Positions 35,855-48,787 of a stretch of 64,000 nt of DNA are shown here, one piece after another. Positions within the stretch are counted from its first letter, which is position 1, and the number at the start of each line of letters is the position of its first letter. This DNA is from Xylogone sp. PMI_703 (lineage: Eukaryota > Ascomycota > Leotiomycetes). The translations under genes and the position numbers were made by a program. The stretch is taken from positions 7,688,001 through 7,752,000 of the forward strand of contig JAJTUQ010000001.1 of assembly GCA_021399445.1 (NCBI GenBank), in the 5' to 3' direction. The notes under the pieces are model-generated. The model was not told where the DNA came from and did not search any database. It worked only from the letters and a program-made list of their open reading frames with translations.

Positions 35855-37069
35855 ATTGAAATAATTGGAGATATCAGACGTCCGTGAGATGTTTGGGCAG
35901 CGTTATGATCTTTCGAGTTGAAAGCCAAGAAAATCTGCAAAGCTGCCAACCCGCAATCTTATATAAAAAGAAAAGAAAGGGCTTTACAAGGGTCCATCGC
36001 AGATTAGGAAACGTATATGTATGGACATGATAGGCTAAATGCTCAGTGGACATCGTAGTCGGGGAGGAATAACGCCGTATTACGGTTGAGCCCCTTTACC
36101 ACACCAACATTCCCCAAATTCTCGTGGAATACCGTGGTAGTTGTTGGTAAGTCATGCCACTAAGATTTGGACTCAGGACGGATCGAGGCAGCACTGTGGC
36201 ACGACGTTTCATCGGACGGCACAGATTCCCTTTCAGCCCCATTCAGGCGCTTGCCCGCGAACAGGGACCGTAAATATCTGCCGTGCAATGTTAGGCACAG
36301 GCAGCACTAGCTTGATGCAGTAAAGCTACGGCAAGCAAGTCCGCGTATAGGTCAAATTGCGGGCAAAACCTTCTGTCTCCAAGGCAGCAACACGCTTGTA
36401 ACCAAACTCGGCAGACAAAGAACGCGAACGAAACATGAGTCAACATGGCAAGAAATAAACAAACACCGTGTTGTACAAGTATTATCCGCCTGTACATAAA
36501 ACTCACAAGTATGAAACAAGCCCATTCATGCTTGGGGCGGTTGGAGGAAACAGTGACTAGTCCGCCATCGGTCCGCCATCAAGAGCGTTGGATTTAACTT
36601 TTGACCACTCGGGAGTCTTTCGTGCCTGGCTGGGGGCCGGCCTGTGCGCTGCGTGAATTTCTTAATCTGGACCCATCAAGGCAAGCTTGCACGAACATGG
36701 CAACCCAGCCACTGCCAGCCTGCCTCAGCCTCGATCCTATCGACGGTGAAGAAGGAGGATCAAACGGCTGGTTCTATTAATACTGTACTAATATTAAGCA
36801 TAACGCCCCTCATACAGCACTCACACTACACATGTCGCGGCACAGCTGGGCTGCTGGGTGGATGAAAGCCAGCGACTGGCTCGGGCGCTGTGGCAGTGGC
36901 AGAGCCTCGGCGATCTGTGGCGGGCATTTTGATGTGCCGTAGGGGTCTTGGTCCCTGGCGTCCGGGTCCCCTAGCTGAGCCATGCTTTAGGCGAGCCTGA
37001 CGTGCAGAGTCACAAACCCCGCCATCCGTCATTGATCAACTCCAGTGCATCTTCGAACATGACTCCCTG
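35855..37069. other. Intergenic, 1.2 kb
   Basis: Divergent upstream regions of the MARVEL-like and UreF genes. A direct repeat of TCCGCCATC occurs at about 36560-36580. No gene with an ATG start, codon bias or recognisable motif was found. Confidence 0.45.
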
Positions 37070-38031
37070 ATGTCTGGCACAACTGGCTCAGAGCAGTCGA
37101 AACGCATCCAAGCTGAGATCGCAGAGCTTGAGAGACGACTCCAAGATGCAAAGGCCAGATTAATTGAAACCGATGGTGCTGCGTCGACTGGGATCGACAA
37201 TACACCACCAAGCCCATTGAATGGTGACGGTAAGATATATAATTCAAGTAGTCTAGAGCCGGTTCGATTGCACTACTAATCAGAACAGGTGCCCTCAATC
37301 CCCCTGCTCATCATTTTCTTCTCCTGCTATCGGACTCAGCCCTCCCTCTAGGCTCCTTCGCCTTTAGCGGTGGTCTCGAATCGTATCTGGCACATACACG
37401 GCCCCATCAGTCCTTCCACGACTTCCTCAACTTCTCGCTCACATCCTATGCCTCCACCACTCTCCCATTCGTGCTTGCCGCGTATCGCAATCCAGTGGAC
37501 CTCATGGACTTTGATGATACCCTGGATGCCGCGATAGTGTGCACTGTCGGTCGTCGCGCATCAATTGCCCAAGGGAGAGCGCTGCTCTCGATATGGGATC
37601 GGTCCTTTAGCGCCGCGGCGTCACCCCATTCGGACACTGCGGCTATCACAGCGCTGAATAAATTCAATGTCGTTCTCCGCTCCACGCCGTCTAGTTCGGC
37701 AGGTTCTACAGAGCTGCCGGGAGCCTCTGCGCATCTGGGTCCACTTTTTGGAGCTATTGCGTATATCTTGGGGTTGAGCTTGCGTCAGACTGCGTATGTA
37801 TTTATGCTGAGCCAGGTGAAAGCACTACTCTCTGCAGCGGTTCGAGCAAGTATGTTCGGTCCGTACCATGCTCAGAAAGTGCTTGCGAGCGTGGACGTTC
37901 AGCTTGGGATCCAGAAGGTCATAGATGCGGAATGGCATACGAAGGTCGAAGATGCAGGGCAGAGGGTGCCGATGATGGATCTATGGATTGGCAGGCACGA
38001 GATGCTTTATTCGAGAATCTTCAACAGCTAG
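37070..38031 (+). CDS. Urease accessory protein UreF
   Basis: Exons 37070-37229 and 37289-38031 give 300 residues. UreF works with UreD and UreG to insert nickel into apo-urease. The family core starts in exon 2: LLLLSDSALPLGSFAFSGGLESY, the typical UreF opening, followed by an all-helical body and a C-terminal QVKALLSAAVRA block. Exon 1 adds about 55 residues with a short coiled coil (QAEIAELERRLQDAKARL), longer than bacterial UreF and seen in eukaryotic versions. The region is richer in G+C than its neighbours. No other urease gene lies in the window, which is usual for fungi. A two-codon upstream frame (ATGACTCCCTGA at 37060) precedes the start. Confidence 0.9.
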
Positions 38032-38210
38032 TTTATATGATTATGTATACAGACATATAATTTGCAGCCACGAATTACGGATTGGCAGGATCCCGGTGAG
38101 TTAAGCTATCTTCGCCAAGTATCAAGTATATATATGTCCCAATGCTGTGCACCCCTTGCCAGTTAGGGTCGTGCTCCTAAAAACACCGAACGCCGCCCTC
38201 GTTACATCCC

Positions 38211-39562
38211 TCAATCACTATCACTATCATACGCCACCAAAGGACCCGATGGCGCAGCAGGCTTCGGTTTCGTTGCAATAGCTCCGTTAGTAGCTTTTAA
38301 AGCTGCTAATGTGCTGCTCGAGAGTATACCTCCACTTTCTTGCTCTAGATGCTCCTGCGATCCGGCCTCCCCTGATTCAAGCATCAACCTCTGCTCATCT
38401 TCCAATTCGAACCCTTCGCGGCCTAACGGATTCACAGCATTTGCGCCTCGGGCAAAATACACATCATCAGGTGCGTCATAACCAGACAACCCAAAGCTAC
38501 CTTCAATCTTCTTCCTTTTTCGAGCTTCTGGATCCCGGCCTTCGATTTCAGCTACAAATTCTGTGGGAAGCGCTCTTCGAATAGCCTCAGCAGCTTGCTC
38601 CTCAATTCGCCTAGCCTCTCGTGCTTGTGCCATTGGGTTTGGATCAGCTGTCGCCCAACGCACATTGAGTACTTCGCTACCTCCAGAATCAAGACTTTGA
38701 TGGGCCATGGCTTCTTTCGCAAACTCTGCATTTGCTACATGCGTATACGTGATAAATGCAACACCGCGAGTATTCAAAACTCGTACTGAGAATACATTAG
38801 TTTTATCGCGCTGCACTCGCATGGGAAAACCACTTACTTCGCTCAATTTGGCCCCACTCAGCAAAATGCCTTGCAACAACTTCCTCGATATCGTCGGTAA
38901 CATGTATCCTTCCAACATATATCGTGCGGTTGATTCGCATGAAGCTTCCCACACCTCCCATGTCATCCCTGTAATCGGAAAACTTGTCACGACCGAAGCA
39001 ATCTACGTTCGAATTGAAAATATCCTGAGGCCCAGGTAATCTATGGAGATACTCGCAGTCCTGACCCTTGGGACCTGTCCTATGTGTCAGCGGACTTTAC
39101 ACTAGTAATAGACCGAATTGTATCATCCAACAAAAGGATATGAACTTACAAACTCCCCTGGCGAAAAACAGACAGAAGTAACTCCCAGGTACTTTATCTG
39201 CTTTGGTATACCCAGAGTCGCGAGCAATGTTGCATCGTCCTTTAGCAGCCGTCTGGGATAGGTATTTGTCTTCTCGATCGCCACCCGACCATTTGTTATA
39301 CCTGAAGAGAAGGATTAGTCCAGTTTTGAATATAAGCTCGCAATCTAACCTACCAGATATTGAATATCGTTCCACTCTGCGGTGGTGGCTCACTAGTTAT
39401 TTCCGATGGATCAATTTGAGGTCTGGCAGGACGCCTCTTTTTGCGTATTATCTTCTTGACCTTCTTCTCCGCAACCGGCACAATTTCGTTTGATGGATTT
39501 GGTAAAGTATCGGAAGACTCATTCTGGTCTGCGACCTCTGCGCTTATTGTCGGGGCCTCCAT
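38211..39562 (-). CDS. CWC2: Pre-mRNA splicing factor Cwc2
   Basis: Exons 39562-39354, 39301-39150, 39074-38838 and 38785-38211 give 390 residues. Cwc2 is a Prp19-complex protein that contacts U6 snRNA and the catalytic RNA core. Domains: a Lys/Arg-rich N-terminus (KKVKKIIRKKRRPARPQ); the Torus domain with IWYNKWSGGDRED; a CCCH zinc finger built from C(NIARDSGYTK) onward, FFARGVCPKGQDCEYLH; then an RRM with IYVGRIHV and RGVAFITYTHVANAEFA; and a Glu/Lys-rich tail ending in YDSDSD. The third and fourth cysteines and the His are restored across an intron, a strong check on the model. It diverges from the rhomboid gene, 336 nt away. Confidence 0.95.
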
Positions 39563-39898
39563 TGCTTTGGTCTCTCGATTTCCGTTGAAGGAGAACCTGC
39601 CTGTATGTTTTGTTATGAGGCGAGGTGCCTGAAGGCTGAAAGATTTAAGGCGCCACACGCCAAATTAGGCAAAGCGTTCTCCGGATTATGACCTCAGCAA
39701 ACAAGGCTGCGGCCTCAGCCCTCTCATGAAATAGATTAGAAATAAACCTCGGTACCAGCAAGCTAATGCTTATACACTGCGATGATGTATTCAAGATAGA
39801 TTACAGTATCTATCATAATTTTGACTTTCACAAGCATCATATGAGCTTCCCCGTATCATCATTGCTTTTTTTCTAGCTCACTATGAGGGAAAACAAAA
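39563..39898. promoter_or_regulatory. Divergent promoter, CWC2 / rhomboid
   Basis: 336 nt between two start codons. It contains a short upstream frame for the rhomboid gene starting at ATG 39883, overlapping its start and ending soon after. No factor site was recognised. Confidence 0.4.
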
Positions 39899-40932
39899 AT
39901 GGCCAGCCGAAATCCAATCAGAGTACATAAAATGGCGAGCATTCTTCTCCAAAAGCACTGTATAACCAGGGTACAACCCATACAAACACCACTTTTTGCT
40001 AGAGTAAGTTTAATCTCTCATTCAAGGAGAAGCCGAAATTAGCTCTCTTAACATGTTCAGTTCAGGCTTCTAAATTGAGCACTTTGTGCGGAAGGCAGCA
40101 CCAATATCGGTATTTCTCCAAAAGCAGGGAGTGTTCAAAAGATAGACCGCTCGGGACCCCTAAACCCTCAGCTCCCAGGAAAAGTGAAGTTACCATTCCT
40201 GATATAGAAAATCTACCACCGAGGAAAGATGAAGAAGATCCTGGAGATGAAGGTGAACCTAGCACTAACACTAACACCGGAAAACTCGTCATCGGTGGCA
40301 TCATCCTCTTCTGCTGTGGAATCACCTCCTGGTGCTTGAAGTCAACTTATTCTTCCAGGAGCGGAGCGGAGAACGTACCTCAGAGGAGGAACCAGATTTT
40401 TGAAGACCATTTCGTCCTTTCAAAGAGAAACGTCTACGAAGGTCGCTGGTGGACCCTCGTCACGTCCTCCTTTGCACACACTTCCATTTCTCACTTGATG
40501 GTTAATATGTTCTGTCTCTGGTCAGTCGGACCAGTACTTTACAGTGTCATTGGGCCAGCAAAGTTTGCCATTCTGTATCTTGGCTCGGCTGCGACTGGCT
40601 CCGCCTTCCAGTTGTCATGGTGGTCACATGAGAAGATACCCGCCTGGGCTGGTGCAGTAGGGGCCTCTGGATCACTGGCTGGGGTCTTTACGTTCACAGC
40701 AGGACTGTGGCCGAATACGGGAGTTAACCTCCTTTTCTTCATACCCATGCGCTTGTGGCAAGGGATTGCTGCATTCGCGGGGTTCAGCGTTGTGTCCCTC
40801 GCTGAGGGATGGTTTCCTAGGCTTGGCCATGCGGACCATTTAGGTGGCATGGCTTTCGGGGCTGCTTATATTGCGTATCTACTCTCACGGGCGAGGAAGG
40901 GGAAGCCATTTCATCGGCGTCTGATGAGGTGA
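39899..40932 (+). CDS. Rhomboid-family intramembrane serine protease, probably mitochondrial
   Basis: Exons 39899-40003 and 40066-40932 give 323 residues. The catalytic pair is visible: Ser in GASGS (about residue 236) and His in HADHLGG (about 293). HTSISHLMVNM is the conserved early helix that in rhomboids carries the HxxxN pair. Six or seven hydrophobic segments are present. The N-terminus is basic and lacks acidic residues (MASRNPIRVHKMASILLQKH), which suggests mitochondrial import; a second in-frame ATG at 39932 could also be used. Mitochondrial rhomboids (Pcp1/PARL) process proteins such as Mgm1 and cytochrome c peroxidase. This protein is shorter than many fungal Pcp1 proteins, so orthology to Pcp1 is not certain, while the protease fold is. 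Confidence 0.9.
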
Positions 40933-41322
40933 CACGTTAACTTAAGTGAGAACTTAGCTGTGTTATACATACTCAACACGTTAGCTAATAGTAACTGAAA
41001 GGATTGTGTTAGTATTAACATATAATGCTCTTTGCAAGAAATGTGATTAAAAGGTGTTGGGCTAAAACTTCATAAATGTTATTCTTCTAGTCATTAACTG
41101 GTCCAACCATCCCTAAAAGGCGCCGTACTCCAGCTATGTCATGTTATTCATGACGGATATATACAATCGATAATCTTGAAATCTGAGACCCTGCTCTCGA
41201 ACGCCCATAACCATATTCCGAAGACTACACCTCGGGTATTTAATTCTTAAATGAAACTGAACAGGAAATCCCCCAAGATCACGGACGAAAGAGTTCTTCT
41301 ATACAAATGACGAGCTGCTAAA
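40933..41322. other. Convergent gap, rhomboid and aspartic protease
   Basis: 390 nt, AT-rich, between two 3' ends. No feature seen. Confidence 0.45.
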
Positions 41323-42823
41323 TCAAACGGCGGCGTATATTATCCCCGCGCCCAGTGCAGCAATAGCGCCAAGTTTCATCGGCGCAGCAGTATTCATTGC
41401 ACCGCCTGTCGAAGTAGCGCTGGCAACAGCTACTGTTCCAGTAAATCCAGGAAGAGTACCTTCGTTACTACCACTTTGGGCTGATACGGGGTCAGAAACA
41501 GGAGTAGCTTGTGGCACGGAATTTGTCCCAGTGCCAATCTCAAGGATGTTTGAATCAGTAGCATTAAAAACTGTTTGTGCTAGTGATATCTCATTGTTGC
41601 TTATGTCATAGACGACGTAGGCAGACCTCAGGAACGTATCGCCGAGCACAGAATTAAGATTTCCTGCTGGAGAGATACCAAAAAGGCACGCTGGGGCACC
41701 GTTGGGTAACAGCAATTGCTGACCTGTTGAGGTGCCAGCTCGGATAAGAAGCTCGGACAAAGCCACAGATATGGTAGCACCACTGAACACAAAATCTAAA
41801 GTTGTAGAATTCTGGGACAGATTGCAGTCGACAAAGGCAGTCCCTTGACTGGAGTCGAACTGAGCATCTAACGCTTGGTAAAGTGCCTCTACCATGGAAT
41901 CCGGTAGCAAGGTCAGAGAACTTCCAGAGTCAAGGAGGACAGGCTGAGATTGATTTGATGCAACAACTTGGTCTCCGAAGCTCAGGTCCGTAAGGGTGAT
42001 GAAAAAGGCCTGAAAGAGTCCATTCACTTTCTGTATAGGCACAGTCTGCAGCTCCCCTTGAAATTTGGCTGTATCAACTCCGCCAAACAGGATACTACCG
42101 GTGCTTGAGTCCAAATCATTCAGCCATAAGCTATAGGCGTTGGACTGGATTAAACCGTCGGCAACCATTTGCGCAGGGAGGTTATTATATGGCCCACGTC
42201 CCGAAGCCACTTGTGTCTCAAGCAGAGCATATCCCACGCCCAGAATTCCTTGGCCGATAGTGCTACGGTATCCAATTCCAAATTGCAGACTCGCGAGTGA
42301 TATTCCCCCAATCGTGAAGTTGTCTGTTGCGTAATCTCCAGATGCGCCGGTACCGTCTGCGTATGTTATGTTGAAGTCACTAGCGACGTATGAATATGTC
42401 GAGGAAGAGTTTGCTTCGTATGTACCAGTCAACGAACACGGGCTCCGTCTCGACTGACATTCCTGAGAGCTCGGTGTATTGAACCAAAGATCGCTGCTAC
42501 CAGTATCGATTTGTAATCGCACAGCTTGCGCTGGTGTTCCTACAGTTGCATTTGCAATATACAAAGTCACCTACTGAGATATAAGCATGCATAATCGCAA
42601 GAATATGTTCAGAACTTCATTAAACCACACTGACCTGATTGCTTAGAGCTACTTCTACCGTCTGTCTCTGGTCTAACCTATCCGCAGGTGTATTGGGTAA
42701 CGCGGCCCGCTGTATTGGAAACTCTACCACTCGTGGTGGACCATCCGTTCTCTTGTGTAGTTGAAGTGCGTCTGCAGATAACAGGAGCGGAGCAGCAAGA
42801 GCTAAGAGTGCAATCGGCTGCAT
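41323..42823 (-). CDS. Secreted GPI-anchored aspartic protease (yapsin-like)
   Basis: Exons 42823-42635 and 42570-41323 give 478 residues. A signal peptide is clear (MQPIALLALAAPLLLSADA), followed by a short propeptide with KR at 25-26 and another basic site, DQRQ, near 54. The two catalytic motifs are DTGSS (Asp85) and DSGSS (Asp277), both intact. Two Cys pairs expected for the fold are present (C in SQECQSRRSPC, and CNLSQ to APACLFG). The C-terminus has a Ser/Thr-rich stretch and a final hydrophobic segment (AIAALGAGIIYAAV), the signature of a GPI anchor. The enzyme should sit at the cell surface and process wall proteins or precursors. It is the yapsin/OpsB class; exact substrate unknown. 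Confidence 0.93.
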
Positions 42824-44548
42824 GGTATCCTTCCTTTTCCCCGAAATATCGCACACAGGATAATACTGTTCGGCGTAAAGACAAAAGGAAAGACGAAATC
42901 AACCAAAAAAAATTGTATGATATCCAAACTCTTGAATCGAACTTCTTATGACTGGAGAGAGCGAACACTGCAGATGGAGGCCACAACGCTGGATATATAG
43001 TAAAAGGACACTGGTATGGACGATCAGTGTCCACAAGCCAAGGAATACAAAGGAGAACTAGAACGAGCACAAGAACTGTCTTATAAAAATCTACTTTCCT
43101 TGACCACTCACCTCGAAAATATATCCTAAACCGGGGGAGTTAAGACGCTTTATAGGTCTTGGCGGTGCAGGGCTGGGGCTGATTCCGCAACATGACGCGG
43201 CCTTTGGAATCTGGCAGGGACGGATCCGATAAATTTTTGAACCTAACGGCTCCACAGCCCCAGAGCATGATTATACTTTTTAGGAAGTATTTGTAAGGGC
43301 AGAAGAGCATTGTGACCGCAGGTTACGCAACGTACTTACGCATTGCTGGGGACAAGTCCTGTCTTATGCTCCAATGTTCATGAAGAATGAAGAGAGCGAG
43401 AAAGTTGACAGCCAAGCATGCTGAGGCGCAGTCGGCAGCGTTCACCGAAGCGCGGAGACTTTTTTGCAGGAGGACCCTGGCGCTTCAAGTCCCGGCATAG
43501 GGAAGAGGGGATCTCTCGCTCAGAGCCGAGAGGAGCGACGCCGCGTACCGTAGAACACATCCGTTAGCCGCCCCAGCGCGGTGGTCGCGGCTGGCCAATG
43601 AGCCGCCATGTCTCATCCTCTGGGGGTCCGGTGTGAACGGTCTCGGTCGCGAAGCTGTCTACCTGTCAACCAGTTGTGCAAAAGGGAAAGATTCCTAACC
43701 TCCGTTGCAGAGTTTGAAGAATTTTGTGCTGAGCATGTCTTGGAGTTTGACTTGGCCGAGTGTTAGGGACTCCGAAGCCAAGCTGCCAAGGGCATCGGAC
43801 TTTGTTGTTCTTACAGCCGTCCACCAAATAGCATCCCCCTCAGTGACTTCCGACATGATTTCGATGGTTCGATTCTATCGATTCTATCCTTGTGCTAGCA
43901 ACCACATCAGCCTCGAGCTGCCGTGCTGCATACCGGTGCTCTTGAAGTCCCCTCTCAACTTGGTATTCCGCAGTGTCTGCCGAGTTGGTAACCCCAATCG
44001 GTAGTTCATGCAGCATCACCCACCAATATCTCGAATCGTCCCAGTTCACTTATTGTTGACGAAACCACCAACCCGTACTTCCCGAGACTCATTATCTCCT
44101 ATCGCTTTGAGATTTTGAACTTTCTGCATGATAGATGGGATACTCGATTACTTATTAACAACGTTTCTAGCTTCTTATAACGGACATTTGTGGTCTTTCG
44201 TCCCAAATCCATCTGCCTGAAATCTCAAAAGCTGCTGCCTAAGATTGCTCCTCCAATAACCAGAACGGATTATTATCAAAAGCACAAATATACTACGTAA
44301 TTGGAGCTTGTATTTTCCGTTCTTGTATTTAATATCGAATTGATAGATCTGGGTGCCGAATCAGAGTGTTAGAATAGTCGTAAAATGCAGCTGGGCTAGA
44401 TTAACTCGGAATCCTTCCAGCATTTAAATATCCTCGTACATCATATCATCTATCTCTAGAAACCGTTTATCTTTATTTCGAAGTAATCGTACCTTACGTA
44501 GTTTCCAATCATCTTCCCAGAGAAAATTATCAAACAAATAGGATCGAA
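42824..44548. other. Gene-free 1.7 kb
   Basis: Upstream regions of the protease and V-ATPase genes. A tandem pair of a 10-nt unit (CGATTCTATC type) lies at about 43867-43888. Short open frames here lack ATG starts or family signals. No RNA gene or transposon recognised. Confidence 0.45.
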
Positions 44549-45573
44549 ATGGATCTAGACAGATGGTAACCATATGAACTTCCCAATGCAATCCCTCCTG
44601 CTGATAAGTATCTACTCAAATAGTCCCGTCTACGCCGTCAGTTGTCCCAAGAGCTCACACGGAGGTAATCTTAAACCAGCAAGCTGAGTTCGAGTATTTA
44701 GTCATTTTTCGGCACAATGGGTTGCAGTGTGTCCATCGTCCTCTGTTGTATGGGGGCAGCCTATGGAACAGCGAAATCTAGCATTGGAATATCCGCCGTC
44801 AGCGTTCTGCGTCCTGACATGCTCATAAGAAGTATGCCTGCCACTTTCTCTATTCAGATGTGTTGGTATCATCTTTTCAGATCAAGGGCGGGGGGATTAG
44901 AAATATAAAGAAACAATAAAGTAGATAAGAACTTAGTCCATGGAGGGAAAAGAATGGGAGAATAAGTATTTTGACATAAGAAAGAATCGCTGATAACTGG
45001 TTACAGACCTCATGCCCGTTATTCTCTGCGGTGTTCTGGGCATGTTTGGCCTTGTTATATCCGTCCTAATTGCTAGTAACCTACACGAGAGATCTGCTCT
45101 CCATACAAACTTTCTGTATCTGGGCGCTGGCATGGCAGTGGGCCTGTGTGGACTGTCTGCAGGGTAAGAGGAACTTAAAAATATCTCAATCTTATTCCTT
45201 GAGTGTCTCTCTGTCATGTCTCGGCAGGAAGCTTTAGAAAGAGGAGAATTAAGGAACCCTTACGGGACAAAGATAACAGTCAAGGATCGAAAAGCTCAAG
45301 GGCTAACTTAGTGGGTGCACAGATTCTCCATTGGCATCATAGGTGACGCAGGCGTCCGAGGGACTGCGCAACAGCCGAGGATGTTTGCTGGAATGGTATT
45401 GATCCTCATCTTTGCAGAAGTGCTTGGTTCGTCATCTCCCACTACCAACACCCAGCAATCCCCACACCGTAAGCACCGCGTACTGACTATAGAGTCCCGT
45501 AGCCTTATATGGCCTTATCGTTGCGCTCCTATTGATTACGCAAGCAACTATTAACGTGACACAATGTGTTTGA
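44549..45573 (+). CDS. V-ATPase proteolipid subunit c (Vma3-like)
   Basis: Six exons: 44549-44565 (17 nt), 44624-44636 (13 nt), 44702-44831, 45007-45163, 45323-45426 and 45503-45573, encoding 163 residues, the normal length for the c ring subunit. The first joins restore [18 protein letters not shown], matching the conserved CPVYAPFFG start. Family blocks follow: [37 protein letters not shown] and LILIFAEVL, whose Glu is the proton-carrying residue in helix 4. Four transmembrane helices are present. It lies in vacuolar and Golgi membranes. Compared with typical fungal subunit c, it is divergent: A for P in YAPFF, a loop with [11 protein letters not shown], and LALYG for LGLYG. It could be a fast-evolving orthologue or an extra paralogue. 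Introns 3 and 4 are about 175 and 159 nt, longer than usual here. Confidence 0.85.
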
Positions 45574-45773
45574 TGGAGAAGATTTGCACATTAGTTCATA
45601 TCAGGAAAGGGTGTTTGGGCCATAGAGTAATAATGTTCCCAACTAGAACGCTATATTGATCATATTATATCATTATTGGAACCTCAAATCCACTTATGTT
45701 TACAACGACTCTATGAGAAGTTCGAACGGTCAAGCCTTTGCAACTTGTGAGATAACTTGGTTGAGCTGTGCTA

Positions 45774-48700
45774 TTAGAGTGCCCATTCATTTAAATCATC
45801 CGTGGGAAGTATGAATGGTTCGTCTATCCGCTTGATAGCAAATTCGCTACATAGAATACTGTGTAATGGATTAGCAAATGAGTGGACGAATTTGGAGTAA
45901 TAAGGGGGAAAACTAACCAAGCTGAGGCGACTAAGCTATCTAGCTCCGCTATTGCAGCATCTCTCTTAGCGCCGGTAAACATTCCCTTACTGACAGCCAC
46001 TTGTAACTCCTTGATTTTTTTGCTTTTTGCAGCACCTATCTGCTCCATGACTCTTCGTCCCAGACAATCGCTATGGAAAGCATGTTGACAAGGGAACACA
46101 AAGAATTGTCTACTTAGTAATGGTAGGCCACAGTCATGACACTTCTCCCCTGGCTCAACAATTGCGTATCGGTGATCCAAGGCGGCGATATCAATTTTGA
46201 TATTAGTTGCTGTCTGTGAGGATTCATCCATTTCCTTCTTGAGTTGGTCAATATTTCGGCTATAATCCTCAAGGGCAGCGCAGATTTCTTCTTTGAAGTC
46301 ATCAATGACTACAAAGTCAGGGAAGAAGGGTATGAGATCTTCAATCTTCAGGAGATCGCAACGTTTAAGAAACTCAATAGCCGTCTTGATACCGTTCGAT
46401 TGAGAGATTACCTTCTTCGCCACCGCTAGCCAGAGTTTCTTGCGTAGCTGAGGGTTGGTAACTGGCCGATCGGCAACCATGGATGCCAGATCGATCTCAT
46501 TCTGGGCCAAAGCAAGCTCAACTGCTTGAAGATATTGCCCCATGCTACTATATATATGGACGCAGGCTTGTATGCGAGAATGCTGGATGCATAGACGAAG
46601 GGCGAAGTCAGAATCAAACCGGGGGTCATCACCTTGGGATTCCAGGTAGGAAAGTAAAGCAGATTCATCTTTAGATGGGTGTGAGGAATAGATTGAGATA
46701 AGTGTATTATGGACAGCAGCGTCGGTAGAATTTAATTGGTTGATGGCATAGAGAAGATATCGAACTGCTTGATTCTGTGATAGCGGCCCAGAAAAGTTCT
46801 TGTCATAAGTAAGAAGCGCTGGAATGAACCTTCGAGGTTCCAAATCCGGGTGTCTCATCAGAATGTCAACGAGGCCACTTGCAACGTGAGTAATAAGGCT
46901 GCTACTATATCGATAGAAGATTTCTGGCGCAGTTTGCCTTTTTAGGACATCTAACGCTTCCTTCCATCGATCTCTCTGTATCCAATATGACAAGACGTAG
47001 TTATAGTCATTGACAGCACTAGCAAAGAGAAGCAATTCCTCTTCTCTACCATGACTACTAATAATATCATATGTAGTCTTTCGATCAAGGTCGTTCTTAT
47101 ATTTGGTGACGAATTCTCGATACTCGCTTCGAATAGCATCAAGTTGGTCGATAGTTTGTGCTGGATTAAGACTATCTGAGAGCTCCGCCTTCGTCATTAT
47201 AGTATCATCTAATGAATTGAGCTTTGACATGAATATTTCCACCAACCAAGTTGCAATCATCATGCGCTGCATAATAGAACTCTTCTTGTATGTCGTGATT
47301 TTGGTTAAGAGATATTTCCGTAATGCATCTTGTTGGTCATTATCAATAAATGTTAATGCCACTTGCTCAAAGGGCTTGCTGCTCCTCCCAAAGACCCCGG
47401 CAGCTTCGATAAATGCCCCCTTGCTTATTAAATAGTCTCCTGATGCAGTGGCCACGGCATCTTTTTGAGCAGGGCCTTTGGCATATCGCAGTGCTGCGTC
47501 GAATTGTTCCTTCTGCAGCATGACCTTCCAAACGTCCCTATCTTCATTAGTAACAACAATTTCGAAGATCTCCTGCGTAGTGAAAAGCCAAAATGTATTC
47601 TTTTGTTGATCAGCAAACAGACCAAGAGCTTGCTGGCCAGGTTCTAGTACGACTTGATCAAAAATGACTGTATCATCCAAACGATTCACGGCAATCACTC
47701 GGCCTCCCACAAGATGCAATATGTGCCACTGTGTTAGTGCAATGGAATCAATGGGATCTTGCCCGGCTTTCTTGCGCCCACTAGATGTTACTGAGGCAGG
47801 GAGTTGGGATCTCGGAAGCATTTTCGCTTCTGCATAGAACTTATCACCTAGGTCTGGTGATATTGGGGATGTGATCAAAGGACCATAAAATACCCCTTGA
47901 GATAAAAGCCACGCAAATACCCGGTCTGGAATGACACTTTCCAAAGAGGAGGAATCTGGAGGATCTGGCGAGACTACTAGAGTAGAGGCTCCACTATTTG
48001 AGATCCTGGAGATCTCATGTATGGTCGGTTGTTCTGCTTCAAACAGCCGGCTGTAGATGGAGGTTCCACCATCATGTCCGGCTCGACCGATTCTGCCAAC
48101 TAGATGAAGTAGCCTGCTCTGTGTAGCAATGACCACCCTTCTTATATCAGGCTTCCCGGGAATAATGTCTACCCACATTCCAGTTATTGAGCCGTCCGGG
48201 AGTCTTTGCAAAAGCTTCAAATACTTGTCTTCCTTGCGATAAAACTCAGTTGATGTCTCGATATAACATTCATAGATGTTCCCATCGGATGTTCCTATTA
48301 TGATTTCGCGTGTCGATGCTGTAGGTAAAGAGGGGTTCCAAGCAATAGATTCTATAGAAACACCCTTTAGCCGTGCGAGTGGTCTCGGATGTCTCGATTG
48401 CGTATGGAGATAGTAGTTCTCTCCCTGAGCTGTGCATATTATGAGATGGGAGGCCGTGGGATCAAGAAACATGCGCCTGATAACCCCAACTTCCGAGGTC
48501 TTTTTGGGAAGGTCGATATCTGAAAGTAATGTTAGCTGAAGAGCATCTACTAATTTTATGTTATCTATACCATCTATATCAGCTGGATTATCTAAGTCGA
48601 TCCGCAGTATCCTACCATTGTAGAGTGCTAGAACGAGGACATTATTTGCGACTTGCGCGGCAACAAAATCCGATGATATTGAGAACTGGAGCTGTACACG

Positions 48701-48787
48701 CTCTACATTGAATATGGGAAGGGATATCTCATCCAGATCCTGGAGATTCCCAGCGGCTACATAGCCGCGTGAGGGGTCTTGAGCCAT
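45774..48787 (-). CDS. VPS18: Vacuolar sorting protein Vps18 (HOPS/CORVET core)
   Basis: Exons 48787-45918 and 45858-45774 give 984 residues. The N-terminal half is a Pep3/Vps18 beta-propeller domain (RILRIDLDNP, IESIAWNPSLP, IGTSDGNIYE). The middle is an alpha-solenoid with a clathrin heavy chain repeat (about 620-770; LLTYDKNFSGPLSQNQAVRYLLY). The end carries a coiled coil and a RING-type finger with CHDCG and PCQHAFHSDCL. The last C-x2-C pair (CILC) is restored by splicing across the final intron, followed by the conserved AIKRIDEPFI. It is a shared core subunit of the two tethering complexes that act on endosomes and vacuoles. The acidic vacuole function overlaps with the neighbouring V-ATPase gene, but fungi do not cluster these genes. 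Confidence 0.96.

Noticed and set aside
37255..37275. B-box-like GGTTCGATT, a possible tRNA
   Set aside because: It lies in the UreF intron and no tRNA cloverleaf or A-box pairs with it.
43705..44049. Overlapping short frames on both strands in the gap before the V-ATPase gene
   Set aside because: No splice support, no similarity I recognise, and composition typical of non-coding DNA.
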